A program made the translations under genes and the position numbers. 16,528 bases of DNA from Acidobacteriota bacterium (GTDB taxonomy: Bacteria; Acidobacteriota; Terriglobia; Terriglobales; Acidobacteriaceae): the NCBI GenBank assembly GCA_025353435.1, contig JANXQR010000871.1, forward strand, positions 1-16,528. Direction: 5' to 3'. Positions within the stretch are counted from its first letter, which is position 1; each line of letters starts with the position of its first letter. Under the pieces are notes generated by a model. The model did no database searches and was not told the DNA's origin. It saw only the letters and a list, made by a program, of their open reading frames with translations. This document shows positions 1 to 6,687 of the stretch, one piece after another.

Positions 1-1
1 G

Positions 2-553
2 TCGAACGCAGGCTCGCCAAATGCGCGTTCGCCCTATCCTGCTCCGCAGAACCCGGGTTCGCCTTATCCCGGGACCGTGAGACCTGCGTTTCCGGGGCAT
101 CCAATGGCAGCCGACGCTCCGCCGGGGCATTTGCAGTCGTGGCTGAATCAGCATAGGAACGTGCCAGTGCAAAATCAGGAACAGCAGCTGAGGGGCGATC
201 CGAGCTTCAAGCGGCTGGCGCCTGGAGAGCAGCAGCGGCTGGTGCAGCAATTGCACAACGTGAACCAGATGCCGGACCCGGTGCGGGAGCGCAGGCTGGC
301 GCGGGCTGAGTTGATGGAGCGGTTGTCGCCACAGGATCGGATGCGCGTAAACGGTTCGGCACGGGAGTGGACGACTTTGCCGTCTGATCGCCAGTCGGTG
401 ATGAAGAATGCGTTCCGCGATCTGCGTTCGGTGCCGCCAGATCAGCGGCCGATGGTGCTGAATTCAGCGCGCTACCAGGGGCAGTTTTCTCCGCAGGAGC
501 GCGGGATATTATCCGACATGCTGCGGGTTGAGCCGTATGAGGCGCCGAAGTGA
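2..553 (+). CDS. DUF3106-like protein, C-terminal part (5' end outside window)
   Basis: The frame is open from the first bases of the window, so the start lies upstream; the GTG at 77 is internal to this open frame and is not a convincing start. The visible N-terminal part is Pro/Gly/Ser/Asn-rich and low in complexity (PYPAPQNPGSPYPG). It is followed by a charged helical region beginning WLNQHRN. That region carries repeated short motifs of the type 'F..L.P.EQQRLVQQL', 'RLSPQDRMR', 'LPSDRQSVMKNAFRDL' and 'FSPQERGILSDML', which match the DUF3106 pattern of repeated L.P..R..... helices. DUF3106 proteins are usually exported or envelope proteins of unknown function in Proteobacteria and Acidobacteria. 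A signal peptide cannot be checked here. The product ends with EPYEAPK. It converges on the GH3 gene. Family assignment rests on remembered motif style, not on a search. Confidence 0.75.
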   Translation, partial: SNAGSPNARSPYPAPQNPGSPYPGTVRPAFPGHPMAADAPPGHLQSWLNQHRNVPVQNQEQQLRGDPSFKRLAPGEQQRLVQQLHNVNQMPDPVRERRLARAELMERLSPQDRMRVNGSAREWTTLPSDRQSVMKNAFRDLRSVPPDQRPMVLNSARYQGQFSPQERGILSDMLRVEPYEAPK

Positions 554-612
554 GAAGAAGCAGGGAACAGGGAATAGGGAACATGGATTAGAAAAGCCCG
601 TAAACATGAGTT

Positions 613-640
613 GCCCCGGATTGGAGTTCTGATCCGGGGC
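613..640. terminator. Hairpin between convergent genes, possible two-way terminator
   Basis: Perfect 9-bp inverted repeat GCCCCGGAT (613-621) and ATCCGGGGC (632-640) with a 10-nt loop. It lies between the stop of the DUF3106-like gene (553) and the stop of the convergent GH3 gene (661). No clear T-tract follows on either side, so intrinsic termination is plausible but not proven. Confidence 0.45.
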
Positions 641-660
641 GCTCCCGCGTTTGAAGGTTG

Positions 661-2922
661 CTACTTCAGCATGAGCTTGGCGCGGAGGCGGATGTCGCGG
701 GATGAGGCGCCGATCTGCACTTCGAATTCGCCGGGCTCTGCGACCCAGTCCTTCTTTTCCGGACTCCAGTAGGACAATGCGTCGCGACTAATGGTGAAAT
801 GCGCGAGTTTGGTTTCGCCGGGGTTGAGTGTCAGGCGGCCGAAGCCTTTGAGCTCGTGGACGGGCCGATCGACCTTGGAATGCGCGTCGTGAATATAGAG
901 TTGGATGACCTCTGTGCCGGCGCGGGTTCCGGTGTTCTTCACATTCAATGTTGCGCTATAGGCCCGGGAGGTTTGCGGGCCGCCGATTTCGGCTACTTCT
1001 GCGACGTGGAGATTGCTGTATTCGAACTTGGTGTAGCTGAGGCCGAAGCCGAAGGGGAAGGCTGGCTCGACGTTTTTGGTGTCGTAGTACCGGTAGCCCA
1101 CGTAGATTCCCTCGGCGTAGTCGACTATGAGGTTTTCTCCGGGATAGTGGCCGTAGGCAGGTGAATCTTCAAAGCGCTTGGGCATCGAGATGGGAAGTTT
1201 GCCGGAGGGGTTCGCATCCCCGAAGAGAATTGCTGCGAGTGCGTGGCCGGCTTCTTCGCCGCCGTAGAACATGTCCAGCAGGGCCGGCGCCTGCTCAATG
1301 TCTTTTTTCATGGTGACGGGGTCGCCGGTGTTGAGCACGACGATGGTGTGGGCGTTGGCTTTTTCGACGGCCTCGATCAGGTCGTCCTGGCTGGCTGGTA
1401 GATCCATCGTCTTGAGGTCGAAGCCTTCGGACTCAATCTTGTTGTATCGACCGACAACTACGATCGCCACGTCGGAGTGCGCTGCGGCATCGGCGGCTTC
1501 CTTGATGGATTTGGCGCGGGCTTCGGGCGTATCGTCGGCAGGGTTTTCGCCTTCCATGCCAACGCCGAGCGCGTACATGACTGTAACGGCATTTCCGGCG
1601 CGCTCCTTGATGCCATCGAGCGGCGCTACTGCGTGCTTGGGGCGGACGAGCGAACTGCCGCCTCCGCCGGTGCGAGCCACGGCAGCATTGGGTCCAATGA
1701 CGGCGATGGAGTGGATCTTGGTGGTGTCGATGGGGAGAATGTCGCCCTGATTCCTGAGCAGGACGATGCCTTCTGTGGCGCCCTGAAGAGCGACGGCACG
1801 CTGGTCAGGCGTGTCGACTTCACCGCCGCCCATGTGGGGGTGATCGAAGATTCCGCTCATGAAGAGGATGCGCAGAATGCGGCTTACGTTGTCGTTGAGC
1901 GTGGCTTCAGAAATATGTCCAGCCTTTACTTCGGCGAGAACTTTTTCGGTGGTGAGCCATCCGTCGCTGTTGCCCGACTTCTGCGTTTCAGGCCGGGCCA
2001 TCCAATCTCTCATGCGCTGTCCGCCGGGCATTTCGAGGTCCATGCCTGCGTTCACGGTGGGCACCGTCGAGTAGGTGCTGCCCCAGTCGGAGATGACGAA
2101 TCCTTTGAAGCCGAATTCGTTCTGCAACACGTCATGCAGCAGCGGCATGTTTTCCGCGTTGTAGGTGCTGTTGACCTTGTTGTAGGCGGACATGACGTTC
2201 CAAACGCCCCCGTCCTTCACAGCCGCCTTGAATGCCGGCAGGTAAATTTCATGGAGCGCGCGCTCGCTAATGTGGGCGTCGATCCGGTGGCGCTCAAATT
2301 CCTCATTGTTGGCGACAAAGTGCTTCACGCTAGGAATCACGCCCTCGCCCTGCACGCCGCGAATATAAGAGACAGCGAGCTGGCCGGTGAGATATGGGTC
2401 TTCGCCATATCCTTCGAAGTTCCGTCCCCACAACGGCACCCGATTGATGTTGACGGTTGGGCCAAGAATCATGTCGCGCCCGAGCGCCTTCACTTCTTCG
2501 GCGATGGCCTTGCCCTCGCGTTGCACCAGTTGTCCGTCCCAAGTCGCTGCCATGGCGATGCCGACGGGGAATGAGGTGGATTCGACCTTTGTCGAAACGT
2601 TGACCGAGTTGGTGATGGCGGAGCTGCCCATCCAGGAGCGCACACCCATGGGACCGTCGGCCATTTTGATTGCGGGGATTCCGAGCCGCTCGATGGGTGT
2701 CGACTCCATCCAACCAGAGCCTTCGAGCATGGATGCTTTTTCCTCAATGGTCATGCGGCTGAGCAAATCGGAGACGCGCGCATCCACTGGAGTAATCGGG
2801 TTCTTGTATGGCGCACCCGCGGGAACGGCTGGAGTTGACTGCGAGCGAGATGGGAACGGTAAGGCAAGCGAAATGAGAAGCAATGCCAAAGTGGAAATCA
2901 GAAGAGTGCGCGAGGCTCGCAT
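661..2922 (-). CDS. Secreted glycoside hydrolase family 3 beta-glucosidase (BglX type)
   Basis: A 753-residue GH3 enzyme expected to remove terminal glucosyl (or xylosyl) units from beta-linked oligosaccharides outside the cytoplasm. I place the start at the ATG at 2922: an AGGAG sits 5 nt before it and the protein then begins with a signal peptide (MRASRTLLISTLALLLISLALPF). The longer frame to 2994 adds 24 residues that do not look like an export signal. The GH3 TIM-barrel domain carries the KH motif (about residues 200-201) and the FVISDWG motif with nucleophile Asp about 279. The second alpha/beta domain has VVVGRYNKIESEGFDL, where Glu about 497 or 499 is the likely acid/base. A C-terminal fibronectin III-like domain ends in FEVQIGASSRDIRLRAKLMLK. 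Length fits BglX-like enzymes. The exact substrate cannot be read from sequence. It stands alone, with no polysaccharide-utilisation partners in view. Confidence 0.95.
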   Translation of the reverse strand: MRASRTLLISTLALLLISLALPFPSRSQSTPAVPAGAPYKNPITPVDARVSDLLSRMTIEEKASMLEGSGWMESTPIERLGIPAIKMADGPMGVRSWMGSSAITNSVNVSTKVESTSFPVGIAMAATWDGQLVQREGKAIAEEVKALGRDMILGPTVNINRVPLWGRNFEGYGEDPYLTGQLAVSYIRGVQGEGVIPSVKHFVANNEEFERHRIDAHISERALHEIYLPAFKAAVKDGGVWNVMSAYNKVNSTYNAENMPLLHDVLQNEFGFKGFVISDWGSTYSTVPTVNAGMDLEMPGGQRMRDWMARPETQKSGNSDGWLTTEKVLAEVKAGHISEATLNDNVSRILRILFMSGIFDHPHMGGGEVDTPDQRAVALQGATEGIVLLRNQGDILPIDTTKIHSIAVIGPNAAVARTGGGGSSLVRPKHAVAPLDGIKERAGNAVTVMYALGVGMEGENPADDTPEARAKSIKEAADAAAHSDVAIVVVGRYNKIESEGFDLKTMDLPASQDDLIEAVEKANAHTIVVLNTGDPVTMKKDIEQAPALLDMFYGGEEAGHALAAILFGDANPSGKLPISMPKRFEDSPAYGHYPGENLIVDYAEGIYVGYRYYDTKNVEPAFPFGFGLSYTKFEYSNLHVAEVAEIGGPQTSRAYSATLNVKNTGTRAGTEVIQLYIHDAHSKVDRPVHELKGFGRLTLNPGETKLAHFTISRDALSYWSPEKKDWVAEPGEFEVQIGASSRDIRLRAKLMLK

Positions 2923-2989
2923 GGAAACTCCTGTACGTGACGGAAGTACCGTGGTTCGCGGGCAATCGTAGTCCATTTGGGAGGAATAA

Positions 2990-3003
2990 GCCAAATGATT
3001 GGC
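2990..3003. promoter_or_regulatory. Inverted repeat upstream of the GH3 gene
   Basis: GCCAA and TTGGC arms flank a 4-nt centre (ATGA), 68 bases upstream of the GH3 start codon. Short symmetrical sites of this size upstream of sugar-degrading genes can be operators. Nothing else supports that here. Confidence 0.2.
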
Positions 3004-3120
3004 ACTTTTTGCAACTTTGGAGGTAAGGGGCAGACCGTCGTGGGAGACCCTTCAATTCAAATGTGCCTTATGCTGTGTCAAGTTAATTCAATAAATCGAT
3101 TAGCAAAGGAATCAGCAGAA

Positions 3121-3134
3121 CAACTTGCAAGTTG
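3121..3134. promoter_or_regulatory. Perfect 14-bp palindrome CAACTTGCAAGTTG
   Basis: The 14 bases are exactly self-complementary, in an AT-rich stretch upstream of the GH3 promoter region. The size and perfect symmetry fit a dimeric repressor site, but no regulator is encoded nearby and no second copy was noticed in the window. Confidence 0.25.
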
Positions 3135-3681
3135 AACATTCGTGAACCTTGAATGCTTGCTGGCGAGTCGAAAGTATGATTCCGGTGTCACAACAGAAAA
3201 TGCGGAGCTTGGATATCTTCTCTCGACGAATGAGCAACTCGATGCAATTTCCGAACTCGTCGACGAGCCGCTGGTTTTTGCGGCAGAGTACCAACTCTCC
3301 GATATTGTTTTTCTTTTCGAGCGGACCGACCCGCACGATTCCGAAGTTGCCTAGGTTCTCTCATCTCCCGCCGCCGGGGCGGACTCGGGTACTGGAGTAC
3401 TCCGCGTTCGCCTGGCAGGGAGAAGCAGTTCCGCTCTTCCTGTCCGAGTCGGAAATAGCGACCAAGAAGCGCTGACGATTCCCCAGGCGGCGCAAACCAG
3501 TTGGCGCAAGCGCTCCCGGACGAACTGCCCGAAGGCTAATTCCGAACCCCCATCTAGGAACCTCTGCTGTTGACGTCCTGGTAACCGGGGACGATCGTGC
3601 CGTTTACACCCAGTTTTTGCATGGTCATACTTGCGCCTGCATCTCGGGTTCCAGCCAATTGCCCCCACGAAAGGCCAAACC

Positions 3682-4518
3682 ATGCATCAGCCTAAATATT
3701 TAGCTACAGCAGCAGTTTGTTCGCTGCTCGCCTCCGCCGCGGTCCTGGCCGCACCTCCGAAACCTGCCTCAACCGTAATTATTGCCTGCTATAACGCCGA
3801 ATCGGGCCGTGCCCGCATTGTGGATTCAACCAACGAATGCGAACGCCACGAACGATATGTCGTTTGGAATATCACCGGTCCCCAAGGTCCAGCTGGACCG
3901 GTGGGCGCGCAGGGGCCAGCGGGGGTACCAGGCCCTGCTGGAACTCAAGGCCCAGCGGGCGTGAAGGGTGCATTGGGTCCCGCCGGACCTGCCGGACTCA
4001 ACGGCGCCACAGGACCTGCTGGTCCGCCCGGAGCGACGGGCCTGGCAGGTGCAACCGGTCCCCCCGGAGCGCCTGGTCCTGCCGGTCTGCAAGGTCCCAT
4101 TGGATTGACGGGTGTGCCGGGTCCCGCCGGCCCCTCTGGACCTACAGGTGCCCCTGGCCCCGCCGGACCTACCGGTCCCGCCGGGACAATTCCCACCAAT
4201 CTGACAGCGCTTTCCAATGGCCTGACCACGACCAACGGCGTTTCGTTAACTGGCGCGACCACTTTTGTGGGAAGCGCATGCAGCAACATGAATCTCGGGG
4301 ACGTGATTCTCTCGGTAAATGGCTATGGCCAGGGAGCGCTGCCGGCGGACGGCCGGCTTTTGCCGATAAACCAATTCACGGCGGTATTTTCGCTTATAGG
4401 CACGAACTTTGGTGGCGACGGCGTTACCAATTTCGCACTGCCGGATCTGCGCGCGCTCGCACCGCAAGGGCTTCAGTACTCCATCTGCGTCTTCGGCATC
4501 TTCCCGGCGCGGCTGTAG
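3682..4518 (+). CDS. Secreted collagen-like protein with C-terminal phage-tail-collagen-type domain
   Basis: A 278-residue protein. The ATG at 3682 is preceded by GAAAGG 7 nt upstream and begins an export signal (about residues 1-24, ending ASAAVLAA). The TTG at 3631 is upstream of this and unlikely. Residues 33-63 (IIACYNAESGRARIV...C...E..VVWN) match a short Cys-containing module often found in front of bacterial collagen stalks. Residues 66-170 are 35 uninterrupted Gly-X-Y triplets rich in Pro and Ala, which should form a triple helix. After a linker, about residues 205-278 (GDVILSVNGYGQGALPADGRLLPI, TAVFSLIGTNFGGDG, FALPDLRALAP, YSICVFGIFPA) match the tail-collagen domain (PF07484 type). 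The domain is short and ends close to its last conserved motif. Likely a trimeric surface or secreted fibre. No phage genes surround it, so a phage role is not supported. Confidence 0.88.
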   Translation: MHQPKYLATAAVCSLLASAAVLAAPPKPASTVIIACYNAESGRARIVDSTNECERHERYVVWNITGPQGPAGPVGAQGPAGVPGPAGTQGPAGVKGALGPAGPAGLNGATGPAGPPGATGLAGATGPPGAPGPAGLQGPIGLTGVPGPAGPSGPTGAPGPAGPTGPAGTIPTNLTALSNGLTTTNGVSLTGATTFVGSACSNMNLGDVILSVNGYGQGALPADGRLLPINQFTAVFSLIGTNFGGDGVTNFALPDLRALAPQGLQYSICVFGIFPARL

Positions 4519-4525
4519 ATTGCCA

Positions 4526-4539
4526 GGCCCGATGGGGCC
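4526..4539 (+). terminator. Short GC-rich hairpin after the collagen-like gene
   Basis: GGCCC (4526-4530) and GGGCC (4535-4539) around a GATG loop, 8 bases after the stop codon. The stem is only 5 bp and no T-tract follows, so this is a weak candidate. Confidence 0.25.
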
Positions 4540-4661
4540 GGCTCCGTGAATGGAAATTCCTTGACTCGTTCCCGGTCCCCGAGGCTGTTACCGATCTCGG
4601 ATACGCGGGAACGTGCGCGTGTCAGGCTGCCCACAAATCCTGCATTCAATGAGCCGTAAGT

Positions 4662-4667
4662 TACAAT
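4662..4667 (+). promoter_or_regulatory. Possible -10 element (TACAAT) for efp
   Basis: TACAAT matches 5 of 6 positions of the sigma-70 -10 box and lies 66 bases before the efp start codon. The matching -35 region is poor. The rest of the 4519-4733 gap shows only a small TGCGC/GCGCA stem at 4695-4709, close to the efp ribosome-binding site. Confidence 0.35.
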
Positions 4668-4733
4668 AATAGATGGGCTAAAGCCGACATTTTTTGCGCA
4701 GTGAGCGCAGATCAAGCAAGGAGTTTCACCTCT

Positions 4734-5294
4734 ATGGCGATTTCCGCCACACAAATGCGTCCGGGCATGATCATCAAGCACAACGAGCAGCTGCACCTGG
4801 TTTTCAAGGTGGAGCACCGCACCCCGGGCAATCTGCGCGCGTTTATCCAGGCCAAGCTGCGCAATCTCAAATCGGGCGCGATGTTCGAACATCGTTTCCG
4901 CTCGGCGGACTCCATTGAGCGGGTGGTGGTGGACGAAATCGGAATGGACTTTCTCTACAACGACGGCGACGATTATTACTTCATGAATCCAGAGGACTAC
5001 GAGCAGATTGTAGTGAAAGGCTCAACGCTGGGCGATGCGGTGGAGTACCTGACGCCAAACCTGCACATCAAGGTGAGCTACTACGATGGGCAGGCGGTGG
5101 GTATCGAACTGCCGAGCGCCGTGGAATTGATTGTGGTGGAGACGGAGCCGGGGTTGAAGTCCGCGACAGCTTCAAGCGTGACCAAGCCGGCCACGACCGA
5201 GACCGGGCTCGTGGTGCAGGTGCCGTCGTTCATCAATGAGGGCGAGAAGATCCGCGTGGATACCAGCGAAGGGGCTTATTTGAGCCGTGCGTAA
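4734..5294 (+). CDS. efp: Translation elongation factor P
   Basis: A 186-residue EF-P, which binds ribosomes stalled at consecutive prolines and promotes peptide bond formation. The start is the ATG at 4734 (MAISATQMRPGMIIKHN), the normal EF-P beginning. An AAGGAG lies 10 nt upstream, which is a slightly long spacing; the in-frame GTG at 4701 would put this box inside the gene. All three beta-barrel domains are present: KOW-like (1-65), the central OB domain with DFLYNDGDDYYFMNPEDYEQ, and the C-terminal OB domain (GLVVQVPSFINEGEKIRVDTSEGAYLSRA). The loop that carries the modified Lys34 in E. coli (KPGKGQAF) reads TPGNLRAF here, so the tip residue is Asn33. Arg35 is the nearest basic residue. 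The C-terminal end is standard. Confidence 0.97.
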   Translation: MAISATQMRPGMIIKHNEQLHLVFKVEHRTPGNLRAFIQAKLRNLKSGAMFEHRFRSADSIERVVVDEIGMDFLYNDGDDYYFMNPEDYEQIVVKGSTLGDAVEYLTPNLHIKVSYYDGQAVGIELPSAVELIVVETEPGLKSATASSVTKPATTETGLVVQVPSFINEGEKIRVDTSEGAYLSRA

Positions 5295-5310
5295 TGGCTC
5301 TACAAAGCCG

Positions 5311-5352
5311 GCAAAAGAAGATGGCGCCCTAAAGGGCGCCATCTTCTTTTGC
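5311..5352. terminator. Perfect 19-bp hairpin, two-way intrinsic terminator
   Basis: Arms 5311-5329 and 5334-5352 are exactly complementary over 19 bp around a TAAA loop. The outer part is A-rich on the left arm and T-rich on the right (CTTCTTTTGC), with a GC-rich core (GGCGCCC). Read from either strand this gives a GC stem followed by a T-rich run. It lies 17 bases after the efp stop and 33 bases after the stop of the convergent ATPase gene, so it can end both transcripts. Confidence 0.85.
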
Positions 5353-5384
5353 ATCAATATGCTCGATTTGCGTTCAACTCAACC

Positions 5385-5969
5385 TCAGCCCTTACCCGCG
5401 GCCAAAGGCCCGAAATGCACCACAAGGCTCATCTTCTTCCAATGGGCGGGAAGGGTGAGGCAGCCCAGAATAACCAGTCCGGGATAGGCCTCGATTCGGC
5501 GCACCAGCCAGTCGGCATCGATGGGCGCATAGCGTTCATGACTGTCGTTCACATCCGATCGCTTGTCGAACAAGGCATCGGCTTCGTCAAAAAGGATGAT
5601 GGCTCCGGCATTAGTGGCCGCGTGAAACACCTGTTCCAGATTCTTTTCGGTCTCGCCAATATATTTGCTGAACAGGTCGACAAGTCTCATCCGGATGAGC
5701 TGCGTGCCGAGCTGCCTTGCGATCACTTTGGCGGCCGTCTTCTTCCCTGTCCCGACTGGTCCGACGAACAGGGCCACATCTCCGTGGCGGTCCGACCAGG
5801 TTGCTGGCCCGCGGAATTCAGGTGCTGATTCCGAGATCAATTCTTGTGCGATCGAATGGAGCTCATCGAACTGCCCTTGAGTCAACGGCAGATCGGCCGC
5901 CGTCGCACTGGGATCAACTCTCTGAATCAAGCTCTCGATGCCGGATGGCTCGGTCTCAAGACTGTTCAT
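5385..5969 (-). CDS. Small AAA+ ATPase-like protein with degenerate active site
   Basis: A 194-residue protein started at the ATG at 5969, which has a perfect AGGAGG 6 nt upstream; the frame remains open further upstream but without such a site. Residues 64-165 match an AAA+ core: Walker A-like GPVGTGKKT (70-78), the SKYIGETEKNL segment (101-111) and Walker B ILFDEAD (125-131), followed by KRSDVNDSHERYAP. This is close in style to the CDC48/contractile-injection-system-associated ATPases. Three deviations are visible. Lys77 replaces the Thr/Ser that normally follows the P-loop Lys and coordinates magnesium. The sensor-1 Asn region (normally like LTTN) reads LGCL. The usual FLRR-type arginine-finger segment is replaced by HWKKMSL. 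The protein ends right after VVHF, without the helical lid domain. I see no frameshift that would restore it. It may be a non-hydrolysing ATP-binding protein or a decaying paralogue. No partner genes are adjacent. Confidence 0.8.
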   Translation of the reverse strand: MNSLETEPSGIESLIQRVDPSATAADLPLTQGQFDELHSIAQELISESAPEFRGPATWSDRHGDVALFVGPVGTGKKTAAKVIARQLGTQLIRMRLVDLFSKYIGETEKNLEQVFHAATNAGAIILFDEADALFDKRSDVNDSHERYAPIDADWLVRRIEAYPGLVILGCLTLPAHWKKMSLVVHFGPLAAGKG

Positions 5970-6168
5970 TTTCAACCTCCTGCGAACCGCCTGGGGGCAA
6001 GCAATACGCGCTAGGGCATCGTACTCCCTTGAAATGACCTCCGGCAATAGCCAGGCATCGCCGCTGCCGGGCATTTGGGGTGAAATTCACAGTCCAGTGC
6101 TTGACCTGAACCCATGGGATCGCGTATTCGATGAGGCATCCGAATTGATCGTCCCGAGGAGGCTCCCG

Positions 6169-6654
6169 ATGCCCGTTCCCGCCGTTATTGAAGCTGCTGC
6201 GCAGAATTACAAGTTCAATGAGAAGTTTCTTGCCGATGCCGTGAAGGGCCTCTCCGACGAGGAGTGGAAGCGCCGCCCATCCGATTCAACGAATCACATG
6301 TCGTGGATTGTGGGACATGTGATCTGGGCGCGGAAGATGCTGCTCGGCCGCCTCGGCACGGAATGGTCTCAGCCGTGGCTGAACGATTTTGCGCGCGGGG
6401 CCAAGTGCGATGCGGTGCCGTGTCCGCCCCCCGAAACGCTCATGTCAGCCTGGACTGAGGTCTCCGGCGTCCTAGCCGGGGTGCTGGAGAATGCATCGGA
6501 AGAGGTGCTTTCGAAGCCCGCCGCGCAGGGTCCGCCGAGCGCCGACGGCAAGGTGAGCGGGATTGTGAACTTCCTCGCCATCCACGAAACCTACCATGTG
6601 GGGCAGGCCGCGTATTTGAGTTGTTGGATGGGGCACAAAGGGATTATGGGGTGA
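6169..6654 (+). CDS. DinB/YfiT-like four-helix protein
   Basis: A 161-residue protein. The start is the ATG at 6169, preceded by GAGGAGG 6 nt upstream; the frame runs open far upstream (to 5938) but that part overlaps the divergent ATPase gene. The motifs TNHMSWIVGHVIWARKMLLG (about 41-60) and FLAIHETYHVGQAAYL (135-150) are the helix signatures of the DinB superfamily. His50, His139 and His143 form the expected three-His metal site. Members include thiol-dependent transferases (for bacillithiol or mycothiol) and many proteins of unknown activity; the substrate cannot be predicted. The neighbours, a divergent ATPase and a convergent GlcG-like gene, give no clue to its role. Confidence 0.85.
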   Translation: MPVPAVIEAAAQNYKFNEKFLADAVKGLSDEEWKRRPSDSTNHMSWIVGHVIWARKMLLGRLGTEWSQPWLNDFARGAKCDAVPCPPPETLMSAWTEVSGVLAGVLENASEEVLSKPAAQGPPSADGKVSGIVNFLAIHETYHVGQAAYLSCWMGHKGIMG

Positions 6655-6681
6655 AGGGCCCTTTCGTGCTATTCAGGCCCT
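6655..6681. terminator. Short inverted repeat between convergent genes
   Basis: AGGGCC (6655-6660) and GGCCCT (6676-6681) with a 15-nt loop fill nearly the whole 33-base gap between the DinB-like and GlcG-like stop codons. There is no T-tract. It could be a weak or factor-assisted terminator. Confidence 0.3.
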
Positions 6682-6687
6682 CCGGAC

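Larger units (their letters stand above)
2923..3681. other. 759-base region without a recognisable gene
   Basis: Nothing here resembles a known family on either strand. The part around 3000-3350 is clearly richer in A+T than its surroundings. On the minus strand a consensus TTGACA (3081-3076) could serve the GH3 gene, with a weak TGAATT -10 at 16 nt spacing (3059-3054). Other structure: GCCAA/TTGGC arms at 2990-3003, a 14-bp perfect palindrome at 3121-3134, and GGAGTACTCC near 3395. A GTG-started frame 3142-3354 (+, 70 residues, beginning MNLECLLASRK) and a minus frame 3336-3112 (74 residues) overlap each other. Neither has a ribosome-binding site or recognisable homology. It may hold remnants of decayed genes. 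Confidence 0.4.

Noticed and set aside
1477..2574. A 365-residue open frame on the plus strand across the GH3 gene
   Set aside because: It lies fully antisense to the GH3 beta-glucosidase, whose motifs and signal peptide are clear. Long antisense frames are expected in GC-rich coding DNA.
3552..3626. A short minus-strand reading (ADAWFGLSWGQL...MTMQKLGVNG...YQDVNSRGS) that looks protein-like
   Set aside because: The stretch is only about 45 residues from stop to stop, has no good ribosome-binding site, and the opposite strand looks equally protein-like. Too weak to call.
3877..4191. Possible DNA tandem repeat or CRISPR-like array
   Set aside because: The periodicity comes from Gly-X-Y codons. 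The nucleotide units vary and there are no repeat-spacer units.
3682..4518. Prophage remnant suggested by the tail-collagen domain
   Set aside because: No capsid, tail, lysis or integrase gene is near, and the protein has an export signal, unlike phage tail fibres.
3837..4652. A 271-residue Arg/Ser/Trp-rich frame overlapping the collagen-like gene
   Set aside because: It is a +1 reading of the Gly-X-Y codons; the collagen frame has a signal peptide, 35 perfect triplets and a recognised C-terminal domain.
4519..4733. tRNA or small RNA between the collagen-like gene and efp
   Set aside because: No cloverleaf arms, T-loop consensus or CCA end could be laid out; only short hairpins are present.
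5385..5500. Frameshift in the 3' part of the AAA+ gene
   Set aside because: I read the other two frames across the 3' end and found no restored sensor-1 or FLRR-type segment. The recognisable VVHF motif stays in the original frame.
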